Shown here one piece after another: positions 13,081 to 25,550 of a stretch of 64,000 nucleotides of DNA. The notes under the pieces were generated by a model that saw only the letters and a list, made by a program, of their open reading frames with translations, was not told the origin of the DNA and did no database searches. The DNA is taken from positions 16,447,040-16,511,039 of the forward strand of contig CM030705.1 in assembly GCA_017979445.1 (NCBI GenBank), given 5' to 3'. This DNA comes from Akebia trifoliata. Its lineage: Eukaryota; Streptophyta; Magnoliopsida; Ranunculales; Lardizabalaceae. Each line of letters begins with the position of its first letter. The first letter of the stretch is position 1. Both the position numbers and the translations under genes were made by a program.

Positions 13081-13822
13081 AAGCGCATCATCGATAAAAC
13101 AAAACTACATATTATCATTTAAGACTCGATTTATATATCATTTATGAGACAATCCTAATAATCCTTGAGATCGATTGCTAAAGATTTTTATGCCAATGAC
13201 ATATATTGCCTTACCCATATCAATCATCTTAAAATTCTTACTGAGATAATTATTGTTTTTGTGCAGCAAACCAAGATCACTACTAGTTAACAGCATATCA
13301 TCCACGTATAAGACCAATATAATAAACTTACTCCTACTAACCTTCAGATATATACATTAATCAACAATATTTTCCTTATATCCAAGGGATTTAATAGTAA
13401 CAATGAGCTTTACATATCATTTCCTTAAAACTTGTTTAAGTCCGTAAATGGATATCTTCAATCCACAAACTAATTTATCTTTTCCCTTTTCTATAGATCA
13501 TTTACGTTATTCTATATAGATTTCTTTATCCAAACTCTAATTTAAGAAAGTTGTTTTCACATCCATTTGGTGTAATTTCAAATCATAATGAGTCATCAAT
13601 GTCATAATCATTCTTAATGAGTCTTTTTCTGAAATTAAAGAGAAAGTTTTAGTGTAATCAATATCTTTCTTCTAAGTAAAATCTTTTGACTACAAGTCTG
13701 AATTTAAATCGATCGACATTGCCTTTTGCGTTGCACTTAGTCTTGAACACCTATTTACAGCAGATTTTCTTATTTTTAGAAGATAATTCAACAAGATCCC
13801 AAACATGATTCTGGTCCATAGA
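13081..13822 (-). pseudogene. Copia reverse transcriptase fragment
   Basis: Read on minus it opens with MDQNHVWDLVEL, then VFKTKCNAKGNVDRFKFRLV, and further on the catalytic YVDD box (codons at 13298-13309) followed by MLLTSSDLGLLH, LSKNFKMIDMGKA and SQGLLGLSHK. These are the normal landmarks of Copia RT from its N-terminus through the palm. Several frameshifts and stops make it inactive. The right edge is the D insertion (TSD tttta at 13823-13827); the upstream part resumes at 50876. Confidence 0.88.
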
Positions 13823-14574
13823 TTTTATGTCATGCCCCCGATTTAGGATCTAGATTTTTTCAAATCTCGAGGGTGGAGGGAAAAAAAAAATCCAAATGAA
13901 TATCTTCAAAACTTAAATATGATATGGATTTCTTCCAAATAATTTCAACAAATTTTTCTCTAAAAATTGGACTTATAAAAATTTTTCACCTTTATAAATA
14001 TACTTGTATAATCAAAATTCATATATCCATTTCATTCCAACCACCATATCATAGCGAATATACATCACTAAAAAACATACTATAATTACAACCTAAAAGT
14101 ATACATAGATCAACTACACATTTCGTATTAATCTATAGTTATCCATGTCATAAACATTAACTCTCACTCTCAAGACATATACATACAAAGTACACAATAC
14201 ACATTATGTTAATATATACAAGAAAATCTAAAACTACACAAAATAGTTCCATTAAACTCTGTAGACACCCCATTTTTGCATCCGCCTGATTAATCAAGTC
14301 GTCAACCCGATCACAAAGGTTCCCAATGATGGATGTCTATTCCAATGCTTTATTTTGTTACCAGATATGTTTCAGAAATCCGGATGAGGTATCTCGAACT
14401 GATAAAACTTAGAAACCACGCTACGCTAGGAAAATACTACCCCAGAAACATAGAAATCATCATCCTGCAAACCAAAAAGAAACTTCACGATAAAAATCAC
14501 TAAAAATGATCAAATTACGAAAATACCCCTCATAAAATTCACGACCATTTCACACAAAAAATTTCATAAATAAC

Positions 14575-14950
14575 AAAAGTCAAAGATATAATAGAGGGGG
14601 TTCTCCAAAAATTTAAAGTCAATCAAGCAAGACTAAAGTCAAGATATTAAAGTCAATCAAATAAGACTAAAGTCAAAATTAAAGTCAATTAAGTAAGACT
14701 AGAGTCAAGTATTAAAGTCAATCTCATAAGACTAAAGTCAAAACCCTAAATCAAAACTCTAATCTAAACTAATCAAGTCAATCTCAGAAGACTAAAATCA
14801 AAACCCTAATCTAAACTAATCAAGTCAATCTCATAAGACTAAGGTCAAAACCCTAAATCAAAACCCTAATCTAAACTAATCAAGTCAATCTCATAAAACT
14901 AACGTCAAAACCCTAAAACCCTAAAGACTAAGTCAAAACCCAAATTGAAA
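14575..14950 (+). promoter_or_regulatory. Cluster of W-box-type motifs upstream of the LTR TATA box
   Basis: About 14 occurrences of agtcaa or ggtcaa (reverse complement of TTGACT/TTGACC, the WRKY-factor core) lie in ~370 bases directly upstream of the TATA box at 14995. They sit in degenerate ~30-60-bp subrepeats of the type aaagtcaatctcataagact. A1 and A2 LTRs have the same arrangement. WRKY binding is inference from motif density. Confidence 0.5.
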
Positions 14951-14994
14951 CCCTAAAAGAAACCCTAATCAAACCCTAATGCTTCTAAAAACTT

Positions 14995-15003
14995 TATAAA
15001 TAG
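14995..15003 (+). promoter_or_regulatory. TATA box of LTR A3
   Basis: tataaatag, followed by ggagcctcc. The same 9-mer occurs in sense at the same place in the 5' LTRs of A1 and A2, so it is probably the start of retrotransposon transcription. Confidence 0.65.
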
Positions 15004-15603
15004 GAGCCTCCACACCCTATTTTCGTATCAAAGAAAAAACCCTAGGAAAAGTAGGTAAAGAAGCCTCCATAGCCTCCCAAAAACCCTAATTTTGGAGCCC
15101 CAACTCCTTCCCTAACACCCCTACTCCAATTTTAGCCTAAAAAACACCCAAAAACCTCTCAAAAATATCCCAAAAATCCACAACAAATTCGAAGCACTCA
15201 GATCCAAGAAGGAGATACCTTACCTCGGAGATCAGGAATCAGATCCAGAGATAGAACGAAGTAAGGAATACGGTACAAGGAACCATTCTAACCATATCTG
15301 AGGGAATAACACTTTTGCAGATCAAAGGTAAATTTTTTTTTTATTTTTTTTAATCTAGGTTTATCATTAGCAATGTAGATCTATTTGGGATAAATAGAAA
15401 CCGGCATTGGCCGGGCGGGGTTGGTGCCTAACACCTTCCAACCCCGTAACATGATCCCCGGATTCAGATTTCTATAGTAAATTAGTTCCTTTTATCCATT
15501 GTAGGGTCAATTTGGTTCCTAGACCGTAATAACTAGGTGGCGACTCCCAAACCTCAAGGGTCAAAAGCGGATCTGCGCACCCCGCGGATCGAGGGCGCTT
15601 TTA

Positions 15604-16683
15604 AACTCAAATCCCAATTTACATATAACAGAAATAGTGTTCATCATCCAAATCTTATGATCCTTCTATATAAAGTTCTCCATCAAGAATAGGCATCTCG
15701 GTAGCTAGGACATCTAAATTTTTTTTAGTTGGTAAGATGAGTAACAGGGAAGTTACTCAATAGTAAACTCACATTTAAAGTTAATAGTCCTAATATGAAT
15801 GGATAAACAAACTAATCTATTATAAATAATACATATTTTTAAATAAATAAACAAAACGAATAACACTCGAAACAGACTAATCTTTAATAAAATAGTAAGG
15901 AAATGTTTCAATCTCATAATAAAACACAAAATAAGTATAAACACGTTATAAGAATATCAATCTTGTTGGTATATGTGAAAAGAATGACGAGGTACATGAC
16001 CGATATAAAAGTATCAATCTGTATATCAATGCTCTAATACTTAACTAATGTGGAACTCACCGTTAGCTCATGATTTTATGATTGGTCTGACAATTTATCA
16101 TAATTGGTTGACCGTGTTTTTTGACTTAGGTTGACCGTTGATCCCTAATGAAAATCAATTGTTTAACTACTATAGACTGTAAATGATCATTTGACACGCC
16201 AGTTTCATTTTACATCTGCGGTATGCATTTGTTATCAATCAATATAGTTATCTACAAATCATTTTTACAGTACAATTTGTTAGTTTCTAATAAAGATAAG
16301 ATAGGAATTTTCTGAATAGTAAGTATAAAAATATTCTTAAGTGGTATCCCATACTACTGGAGAGAATATCAAATCCCTATTATTATAAATTAATTAGTTA
16401 CTTTCAGAAAGAACTACCAATTAATCTTATAGCATTCATTACCCCTTTAATGGATAATAAAAATAATTATTATATTTTTTAAAATTTAATTAAAATAAAT
16501 AAAAATAAATTTGTAAGTGTGATGATATTCTTAGGTATTCTAGACTTATAAACATATAGTAGCATATCAAAAGTAGTAAACATATAGGTACACTGTTCTA
16601 TGGTTATCATCCTAATTGCATCCCATGCTCTATTACACAATGCTCAAAAATACTTTAAATCTGGAAATTCCTAATACAAATAC
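15604..16683. other. D LTR segment, no genes seen
   Basis: Non-coding AT-rich part of solo LTR D between A3 and C3. It retains faint similarity to C LTRs. No RNA gene or ORF of interest. Confidence 0.6.
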
Positions 16684-17948
16684 TGTGGCGCCCCACCAAA
16701 CGCTAACACAAATTCCCATGTCAAATCTCGAGGTGCTAGGTGGCACCTCGAAATTTCGGCATGGTTTTGTTTATATTAGCATTCCATGGCGTTCAACCTG
16801 TACCTAATAAACGACATACAATCCTACATATATACATATAAAATAAAATACTAACAGAAACTTATATACATCTAATAACGTACGATAGCTTAGAGTGCGA
16901 AAAAAAAAATTTATACACGGGATTATACAAAACTTTCTCACTCTAATAAAAGTCCTAACGCTTAAAACAAAATCTATAATACTTTTGGTCTAACTGACAC
17001 CACTAGGAGTAATAACCCCAGTACTCACCACGTAATCGACTCTGGTCTTCTATCTGACTCACCAGATGGTCTCCACTCGCTGGTTCTACACTTGTCTCGC
17101 CAACTGCAGGCTTTGAAACTAAAAAAAATAGGAAGGAAATGGTGAATAACAGTGATTACCCAGTAGGAAAAACAAACAATTTCTACCAATAACCCTGCCT
17201 AACATGAACAAATAAGCTTACTGAAACATTTTAACAATACAAGGTTTTACAGAAGAAACTATCATAAACTGGTACATATAGCCAGGGATGAGTAACTAAA
17301 CATTTTAAAACTAACATTACATCAATCAACAGTACTCACTATAGCATTTTGTTTATATACAAATCTGATTGATCAATTAGAAACATTAAACATGCATTTC
17401 ATTTTATATATCAAAATAATGCAACATATACATAATACATAATGGTGGAGTAGTGGAATTAGAGAATTGGGATTCACGACTGAATAGCTCATAGTCGGGA
17501 CATGATGTTATAATTCCTTACTGGCTTTTAGTTCCTGATTTTGTGACCGGTCGCTGCACTTACCACGCTTGGTTGACCATTTATCCTGTTCAGGCTGGCC
17601 GTTTGATGTAATCGTAAGCAATGGATCTCTTTTCGATGTGTCAAAACGTTCGACTACTATAGATTGTTAGTAATCACTGGCTAATCATCTTTGTCTATGC
17701 CTATCAGGTATGCATGTGATTCCCAAATATACAAATCATTCGTATACGATCACCTTTACATTATAAGTTTACTAGTAAAGATAGAGATGATTAAACCTAG
17801 ATTCCAATTGTGACTCCACTCTCATACGCGTCCCATACCACATATGAGCTTAGTGGTCTCTACCGTATATCTCAGGATAGTACACCACTCCAGATGATAT
17901 GACGCACTATCCCTTCAAGCATTTACAGACTCTTTAACAGCTAACAAA

Positions 17949-18002
<54 letters not shown>

Positions 18003-19891
18003 TTTTTAATTAAAAACAAAAAAGAAATTAACAATATAAGGTTGAGAATGGATATTTAGTTTCCAACCATGCAACTGTGGCCACCCGGCCTAAAATAAAT
18101 AACTAAAAGGAAAAGTAAACAACGCATCGCGCTAACAGAAAGTAAATAAACATACAACTAGTAACATTATCCCTGGATATCCATTCACCAGTATACACAC
18201 AACACAATAATGTAAAATACAGACATCACCCCTCAGGTGTGACTCTAACATTTTACCGTTTCATACCCTTTTTTCCTTTTTTTTATTTTTACAATTTTCA
18301 ATCTCTCAAACAAAATATCCACTTTCTGATATTTATCAACTCAATACAAGTTCATTAAATATTAAATCATTTTTCCAACTATGAAATTTATTTTTATCAA
18401 TAACATTGAAAAAGTACAAAATTTAGATCAAAACGGGGTCCGAGTGGTGCACAGGACTCAACTGATGAAAATAACCCGGTGAGATATCCTACCCACGTAT
18501 AATTTGTTAAAAATACAATTAAACATATCAAATATGCAAGTTCTCGCGTGAATTTGAAATAACGAAAAATAATTCTATATTTTGGAAATATATAACAAAC
18601 TTTCAATAAAATCCTAAATAAAATTTTAAAATCTACGATTACTAATAGAAATTGAGAGTCCCTTACAATCTCTATGCGACGGAATTAAAGTACATGCACA
18701 AAAATCGAGGCAATCGACATGAAAATTGTGGCGATTCAAACTTCAAGGTAGCTGATTTTTAAATATAACCGGATATTTCTGAAGATCTCGACGCCGTCGT
18801 CCTTTCTCTCTTCTACGATGGAGGACAGTTTGATCCTTAAACAGATGAAATTCGAAGTTGAAGTTACGAAACCCTCATATATATATATGGGAAATGTTCA
18901 GCAACAAACATTTTAGCAAACATTTTGGCAAAACATTTTTCAAAACATGGGTTAGAGATTTTGGAATGGGTTGATTTTTTGTGAAAATGATCTCTACATT
19001 AAGGAGATCATCATCACCAAAAATCAACCCATTCCAAAACTTCTAACCCTATCAAAAATGGTTTACAAAAACTGGACGGTCCACGATTTTTCAACTTGTA
19101 TATATATATATATATATACGGCTATTTTTTCACAATACATGATGAAAAAGAAAAGAAAACAGAAGAGAATTAAATGGATTTTGTAGAGAACGAGGCTGCG
19201 AACAATTTTCTCTTCAGCGTCGGAAGTCGACGGCAAACCGTTCGCGATGAATCCGAAGTTGAAAATCAGATAAAAAAATAGGTCGACTGGTTTTGGTTGG
19301 TTTAAAACGATGAATAGTGAAAAAAAATTTATTTATATAAATCTTGGGATAAAATCGGTATTTTGCCTATTGTTTCGATCGATGATAACTTGACCATCCG
19401 GACTCTAAAAATGACGAATGAATGTTCTATTTTGTTTAATTTTTCGTTCTGGATCTAATGGTGTGGTCAATTTCTATAAATTTTATTTCTAACAAAAATT
19501 TATATTTTTGACCTAGTGGGACCCTAAAATTTGACATCGTTTTCGTTTTTGACCATATTTCAAATTTTTAGGCTTCAAAAGTGACAAGTAAATAGTCCAT
19601 GTTCAATAAGTTTTCGTTATGAACTCAATGATGCAAAAAGTCATTATTTTAGCCTAGTCCGACTCAGTAATCGAGGATTTTATATTTTTCATGTTCGGAC
19701 TCGTATTTGAACGTGCTTACAGGCTAAAGTATATTTTTTGATCATTTTGAATCCAATGGTAAGATCAGATTTCATTAAAAATTATCAAAATAAAATCCTA
19801 AAGTTTTAAATAAAGTCCTACTTTTAGGATTTTCTCAAAATTTCACTATTTTTTCTCCTCGAGATACGAATTAAAAACTCGGGGTTTTACA
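16684..19891 (-). mobile_element. C3: solo LTR, family C, with a MITE inside
   Basis: TGTGGCGCCCCACC to GGGGTTTTACA on the plus strand (sense is minus). Flanks aatac (16679-16683) and aacac (19892-19896) are a TSD with one mismatch. A long (TA)n tract lies at 17952-18000, and a second one hosts a MITE at 18889-19098. ORFs at 18397-18606 and 18971-19186 are chance frames; the latter runs out of the MITE. Confidence 0.9.
18889..19098. repeat. Half-length palindromic MITE in LTR C3
   Basis: Starts gggaaatgttcagcaac after a (TA)n tract and ends in tcaacttg before another (TA)n tract. It includes one complete internal hairpin (ttttggaatggg... to ...cccattccaaaac) and the linker tggacggtcca, but lacks the second hairpin and terminal repeat of the full units at 55796-58131. 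Confidence 0.8.
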
Positions 19892-19896
19892 AACAC

Positions 19897-21262
19897 ATAT
19901 AATCGAGAATCCCATTCTAAATTATAAACAATTGAAACTTTCATTCTCAATTTCAAATTTAAACTTAAACACTTCATTTTTTTTATCATAACCTAATGAA
20001 AATACATTTTCAAAATAAGACTTCTTAATAGTTTTTTAAACGAACACTCTACGAAAATTACTATGAAAATCAATTTGTTAAACAAATTGATTTTCTGGTT
20101 ACACTTAACCAAATTAATTTATTTTTATTTCACGATATTTAAATATTAGAGAAAATATATAAAACGAATTATTCTACAATTTAATGCATGAATTTTGAAT
20201 TTAAATCATAATAAATTTAAAACTAACTATCAAAATTGAAATAAAACAGATTTCATTGAAAACTATATTACAAATTTGAAATTATAAATTTCTTACCTTC
20301 GCAACTAAGTTTTACACGTCTCTACACACAAAAATAATTTTTCCAATTAATTTTCTTGGTGATTCGACCAAGTAATTCAGTGACTAAGTAGATCTCGAAG
20401 TCATGTCTATTTTCTTCTTTAGTATCGAATCTTAATTCTCATCCTAAACGTATTTAAATCTCAATTGATTGCAACGTGTGTGAATCCACTTTTGAATTTA
20501 CTCGATCTTTCTTTTGATTTTAATGTCACAAGTATAATGAACATTGACTTATTCTTTATTTTTTAATAATATAAAATTTTATATTATAATATATAAATTA
20601 AAATAGTTGTTGTTCTATCACATATTCTAACACCTTTTATTTATAATATATTATATAATAATATAATATAATATAATACTATTTAAATTTATTTTAATTA
20701 CATTCTATCCCTTTTACATTTTAATAATTTCAAATGTAACATTTTTATATAAATAATTATAATTAAATCTAATTTTAATAAAATAATTTATTTTAATATT
20801 TTAATAATATATAAAAAATTAAATAATATTATTTTTTCATATATTTTTTTTCTCCGTTATGTCTATTACATTAGACCAAATCGAATTATGTATCTCAAAT
20901 TTTTGAAATTACTCATTGATTTTTCTCTATTGATTAAAATACCCCTAACGCCCTAAGTTTTCTTGATAAAATTAATATTTTTATAACTTATCATATTAAA
21001 CTCGAATTTAATTATACTTATAGTCTAAATTATGTTTTTCGATGCTTTTGAATTCAACGATAATGTCTATTTAACCAAAAAAGTTTCCTATAAAATTTTG
21101 AATTTTATCTATTTCGACTAAATGTTCTAATTCTTCGATAATAATCATGATAAGGTTCTCCGAATTGTATATTTCATGTAGTAAATTCTCCTTTTCTAGA
21201 AATTGTTATTTTATATCGATAATATTATAATTTCTTTTTAATAATTTATTTATTTATTTGAT
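19897..21262. other. D LTR segment, very AT-rich, no genes seen
   Basis: Solo LTR D between C3 and C5. 20560-20860 is dominated by ataat/tattt runs. No coding or structured RNA noticed. Confidence 0.6.
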
Positions 21263-22352
21263 TGTGGCACCCCGCCGAACGCTAACACAAATCCCAATGC
21301 CAAATCTCAAGGTACTAGGTGGCACCTCGAAATTTCGGCATGGCCTCCTCTGTATATGTTAGCGTTCAACGGAAGACAGCACCTGATAAACAAAGTTATA
21401 ACGAAATCTGCATATAAAAATGTAGATACGGGAAAATAACAGCGGAAGACTAATTACATCTAACATGTAAGTAGATCAGAGTGCAGAAGATTTATCAATG
21501 TACAGGCTTACCAAAACACTCTCACTCTAACATAGGCCTAAACTCTCAATCCAAAAATTACATACATCTTGGATGAAACTGAAAACACTAAGGGATGTGG
21601 CCCTAGTGCTAATGTAAAATCCCAAATTTTCAATTCGTATCTCGAGGAAAAAAATAAATAGTAGAATTTTAAGAAAATCTTGAAAGTGGGACTTAGGGGT
21701 AAAACTTTAGGATGTTTCTGATCATTTTTAATGAAATCTGACCTCACCATTGGATTTAAAATGATCGAAAAATATATTTTAGCTTGTAAGCACGCTTAAA
21801 TGCGAATCCGAATATAAAAATTACAAAATCCTCAATTACCGGGTCGGACCAGGCTAAAATAGTGATTTATTGGTAGAGAAAGAATTACTAAGATTAGATT
21901 ACACCATTGGATTCGTAACGAAAAATTATTCGACATAGACTATTTATTTATCATTTTTGGAGATCAGAAAGTCGAATTATCGTTAGAAATGAAAACGACA
22001 TCAAGTTTAGGGGTCACCTCAAGCCAAAAATGTAAATTTTTGATAGAGACATAATTTGTAGAAATTAACTGTACCATTAGATCCGGAACGAAAAATTAGG
22101 TAAAATAGAGTATTCATTTGTTAATTTTGGAGTCCGGATGGTGAAGTTATCGTCGATCAAAACAATTGACAAAATGCCGAATTCATCCCAAATTTTATAC
22201 AAATAATATTTTAATTTTTGTTTTATCTCATCTTCCCCAAACTCGTCCATACAGCCGTGATAATAAATGAAAAATTCATTTTTTCTTCCGATCTTTCACC
22301 TCAGACCCCTCGCAAACGGTCCATTTTCGACGATCGCCGCAAAAGAGAAAAA

Positions 22353-22694
22353 GATCCGCAGCTGCGTTCTCTACAAAACCCACTTAACCTCTTTCCATTT
22401 CACTTTCTTTTTCATCTAATATCGTCAAAAATCAGCCGTATTTATATACGGGAATTTCGAAACTTTGACCTCGGATTTCGTCCGTTTCAGGGTCAAATCG
22501 TCTTCCGACGCAGAAGGGAGAAACGTCCGCAGCCTCATTCTCTACATAACCCAACCAAATTCCTTCCGTTTTCTCGTCTTTTTCAACCCGTATCGTCAAA
22601 AATCAGTCGTGCGTATATACGTGGATTTCGAAAACTTCGACCTCGAATTTCATCGGTTTCGGGGTCAAATCGTCCTCCGTCGCAGAAGGGAGAA
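22353..22694. repeat. Two tandem copies of ~171 bp within C4
   Basis: The segment from gatccgcagc (22353) recurs from gtccgcagcc (22524) through cgcagaagggagaaa. Other C LTRs (for example 7490-7660) have one copy, so the duplication arose in this copy or its close parent. The copies have diverged noticeably. Confidence 0.75.
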
Positions 22695-25550
22695 AGGACG
22701 ACGGCGTCGAGATCTTCAAAGTCACCAGGCCAGATTCAAAAATCAGCTGCTTTGAAGTTCAGTCCGTCTCGATTTCTGCACCAATCACCTCGATTTCAGT
22801 GCACACGCTTCGATCATTTCGCCTAGAGATAGTAAGGAACTCTCAATTTCTATTAGTAATCATAGATTGTGAAAATTGCATTTAGGATTTTATCGAAATT
22901 TTTTTGATATATTTCCAAATTATAGAATTCTTTTGTTATTTAAAAATTAACGCGCAGAAATTGCATGTTTGATATGTTTAATTATATTTTTTAACAAATT
23001 ATACGTAGGTAGGATATTTTAACGGGTTATTTCCATCAATTGGGTCTTGTGCACTGCTCGGATCCCGTTTTGATATAAAATTTGTATTATTTTTCAATAT
23101 TATTGATAAAAATAAATTCTATAGTTGGAAAATGTGATTTAATATTCAATGAACTCATATTGAGTTGATGAATATCAGAAAATGGATATTTTATTGAAGA
23201 GATTGAAAATTATAAAAATCAGAAAAAGGGAAAAAGGGTATGAAACGGTAAAATGTTAGAGTCACACCCGAGGGGTGATGTCTGCATTTTACGTTGTTGT
23301 GTTGTATGTAGGTTGGTGAATAGATATTCAGGGATAATATTGTTGGTTGCATGTTTATTTAAATTTCTGTTAGTGCGAAGCGCTGTTTACATTTCCGTTT
23401 TGTTATTTATTTTAGGCCGGGTGGCCACACTTGCATGGTAGGAAACTGGATATTCATTCTCAACCTTGTATTGTTAATTTCTCTTTTGTTTTCAAATGAA
23501 AATAATATATATATATATATATATATAGCTATTTTGTGAGCTGTTAAAGAGTCTGTGAATGCTTGAAGGGATAGTGCGTCATATCATCCGGAGTGGTGTA
23601 CTATCGTAGGATATACGGTAGGGACCACCAAGCTCATACGTGGTATGGGACGCGTATAAGAGTGGAGTCACAACTGGAATCCGGGATATTCCTCTCTATC
23701 TTTACCAGTGAACTTGTAATGTAAAGGTGGTCGTATACGAATGATTTGTATATTTGGGAATCACATGCACGCTTGATAGGCATAGACGAAGATGATTAGT
23801 CAGTGATCACTAACAATCTATAGTAGTCAAACGTTCTGACACATCGAAAAGAGACCCATTGCTTACGGTCACGTCAAACGGCCAACCTGAGCCGGATAAA
23901 TGGTCAACCAAACGTGGTAAACAGCGACCAGCCACAAAATCAAGAACTAAAAACCAAAGAAGAATTATAACATGATGTCTCGACTGGGAGCGATCCAGTC
24001 GTGAATCCCAACTCTCTAATTCCAATACTCCACCATTGTATATTATGTATCTGTAGACACCTCAATTTGAACGGGCCACTTCTCGAAAGGGTCCAAAAAT
24101 ATCGATTTTCCAAATAAATAGGCCAACCGGCCTTAAGGGCCCAAGTCATTGAAAACTGACATTTTTACCAAACCGAGGTCCCTAAGACCTCTCAATGGTT
24201 TAGGAGGCCCACCAAAAGGACTCGGCCTACCTTACGCTTTCCCAATATTCACCGCTCCACTTCCAAAATCAAAAACACCAAATTTTTGATAAATTTCACC
24301 AACGGGCCTAAAAAGCCTGATTCGCCAACACGTGGCATTTTTGATCAAACTAATGATTGTAAAAATCTAAAAAAATTAAAAAATTAAAAATGTGAGACTT
24401 GGGATGCCTACCTCTTCTCTACTACCACCGTTCCGCCTCCGAATCCGTAAAACCCATAGGCCCACCTAAGGCCCACAAGTCCTCAACACTTTCCTAAATC
24501 GATTTCTCACCTTACCCCTAGCCTAAAATCAATCCCACATCACCTAAAATCTAAAACCAACCTATACCCTCAGAATCCATTCCAAAATAACCCTCAACTA
24601 ATCCTTAAAACCCAAAACTATTTCTAAAATCCAAGCCCAACACTACAAAGCCCACAAATCATTAACCATATCCAATTCATTATCCAACCCACAACCCAAA
24701 CCCATAAACCACAACCCACATCAACCAATCACTCTTTTATCATCAAAAGATGACACATGTCATCACCCTATTTCACATCCCTCATCCAACCACCTACCCT
24801 ATTAATTATCTTTAAACCTCATCTACCCACACATCAACCCATCACCTTTTCTCTCAAATCAAACACATCAACCCACACCCCTAACCTATACCTCCTCTAA
24901 TCTACCCTCATCATTCCCTACAAAACCTACATCTACAACCTAAACCTACACCATCTTCTCAAGTCAAACACTCAACCTCTCCCATCAACCTATCTCAACC
25001 CTTCATTTCCAACCACTTTGACACATGGCATCATCTCCCTCACCCTCTCAAAATATCATCAACCACCTCTTTAAATCCTCCATTCTCTTAAATCAAATAC
25101 CATTTAATCTCAACCACCATCTTAAACTCACCTCATCAAACACTCCACCCAAATGGGTTGGGTAGGATCCAAACCATTTGGGTCAAAACTCACCCATTTA
25201 ACCCCCCCTTCCCTAAATACCCTCCAATCTCCTCTAAATTACACCCATTTCTCTTTCAAACTCGTAACCATTCTATCCTTTTTTTTCACTTCACCCCATT
25301 ATATCCCTAAAATAACTCCTCAACATCTATAAATACCCTCATCCTCTTCCCAAAAATGCCCCGAAACTTTCACTACAAAATTTCTCCCCAACTCTCTCTC
25401 TACTAACAACTATCACCCCTCTCACTAAGAAAAATCTCATCAATTCCCTCACACTAATCCTCTCCAAGTCTCATAAAAAAATCACATACTACACTCATCT
25501 CTCTCATCATCTCTTCTCTACTCCTTCAACCAAAAAAGAGTTGTATTTGC

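Larger units (their letters stand above)
14260..15603 (+). mobile_element. A3: solo LTR, family A (Tat/Ogre-like)
   Basis: 1344 bp from TGTAGACACCCC to gggcgctttta, with exact TSD aactc at 14255-14259 and 15604-15608. It is homologous to the LTRs of A1 and A2, in opposite orientation. It contains a TATA box, a cluster of W-box cores and many aaaccctaa motifs that resemble plant telomere repeat but are not in register. No adjoining internal sequence, so it is a solo LTR inside D. Confidence 0.9.

Noticed and set aside
14740..14990. Interstitial telomere repeat from the many aaaccctaa motifs
   Set aside because: The motifs are scattered among other subrepeats and not in a 7-bp register; they recur in all A-family LTRs as part of the LTR.
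22218..22826. 202-codon ORF as a host gene
   Set aside because: It lies within LTR C4 across the 171-bp duplication, and homologous LTR copies do not keep the frame.
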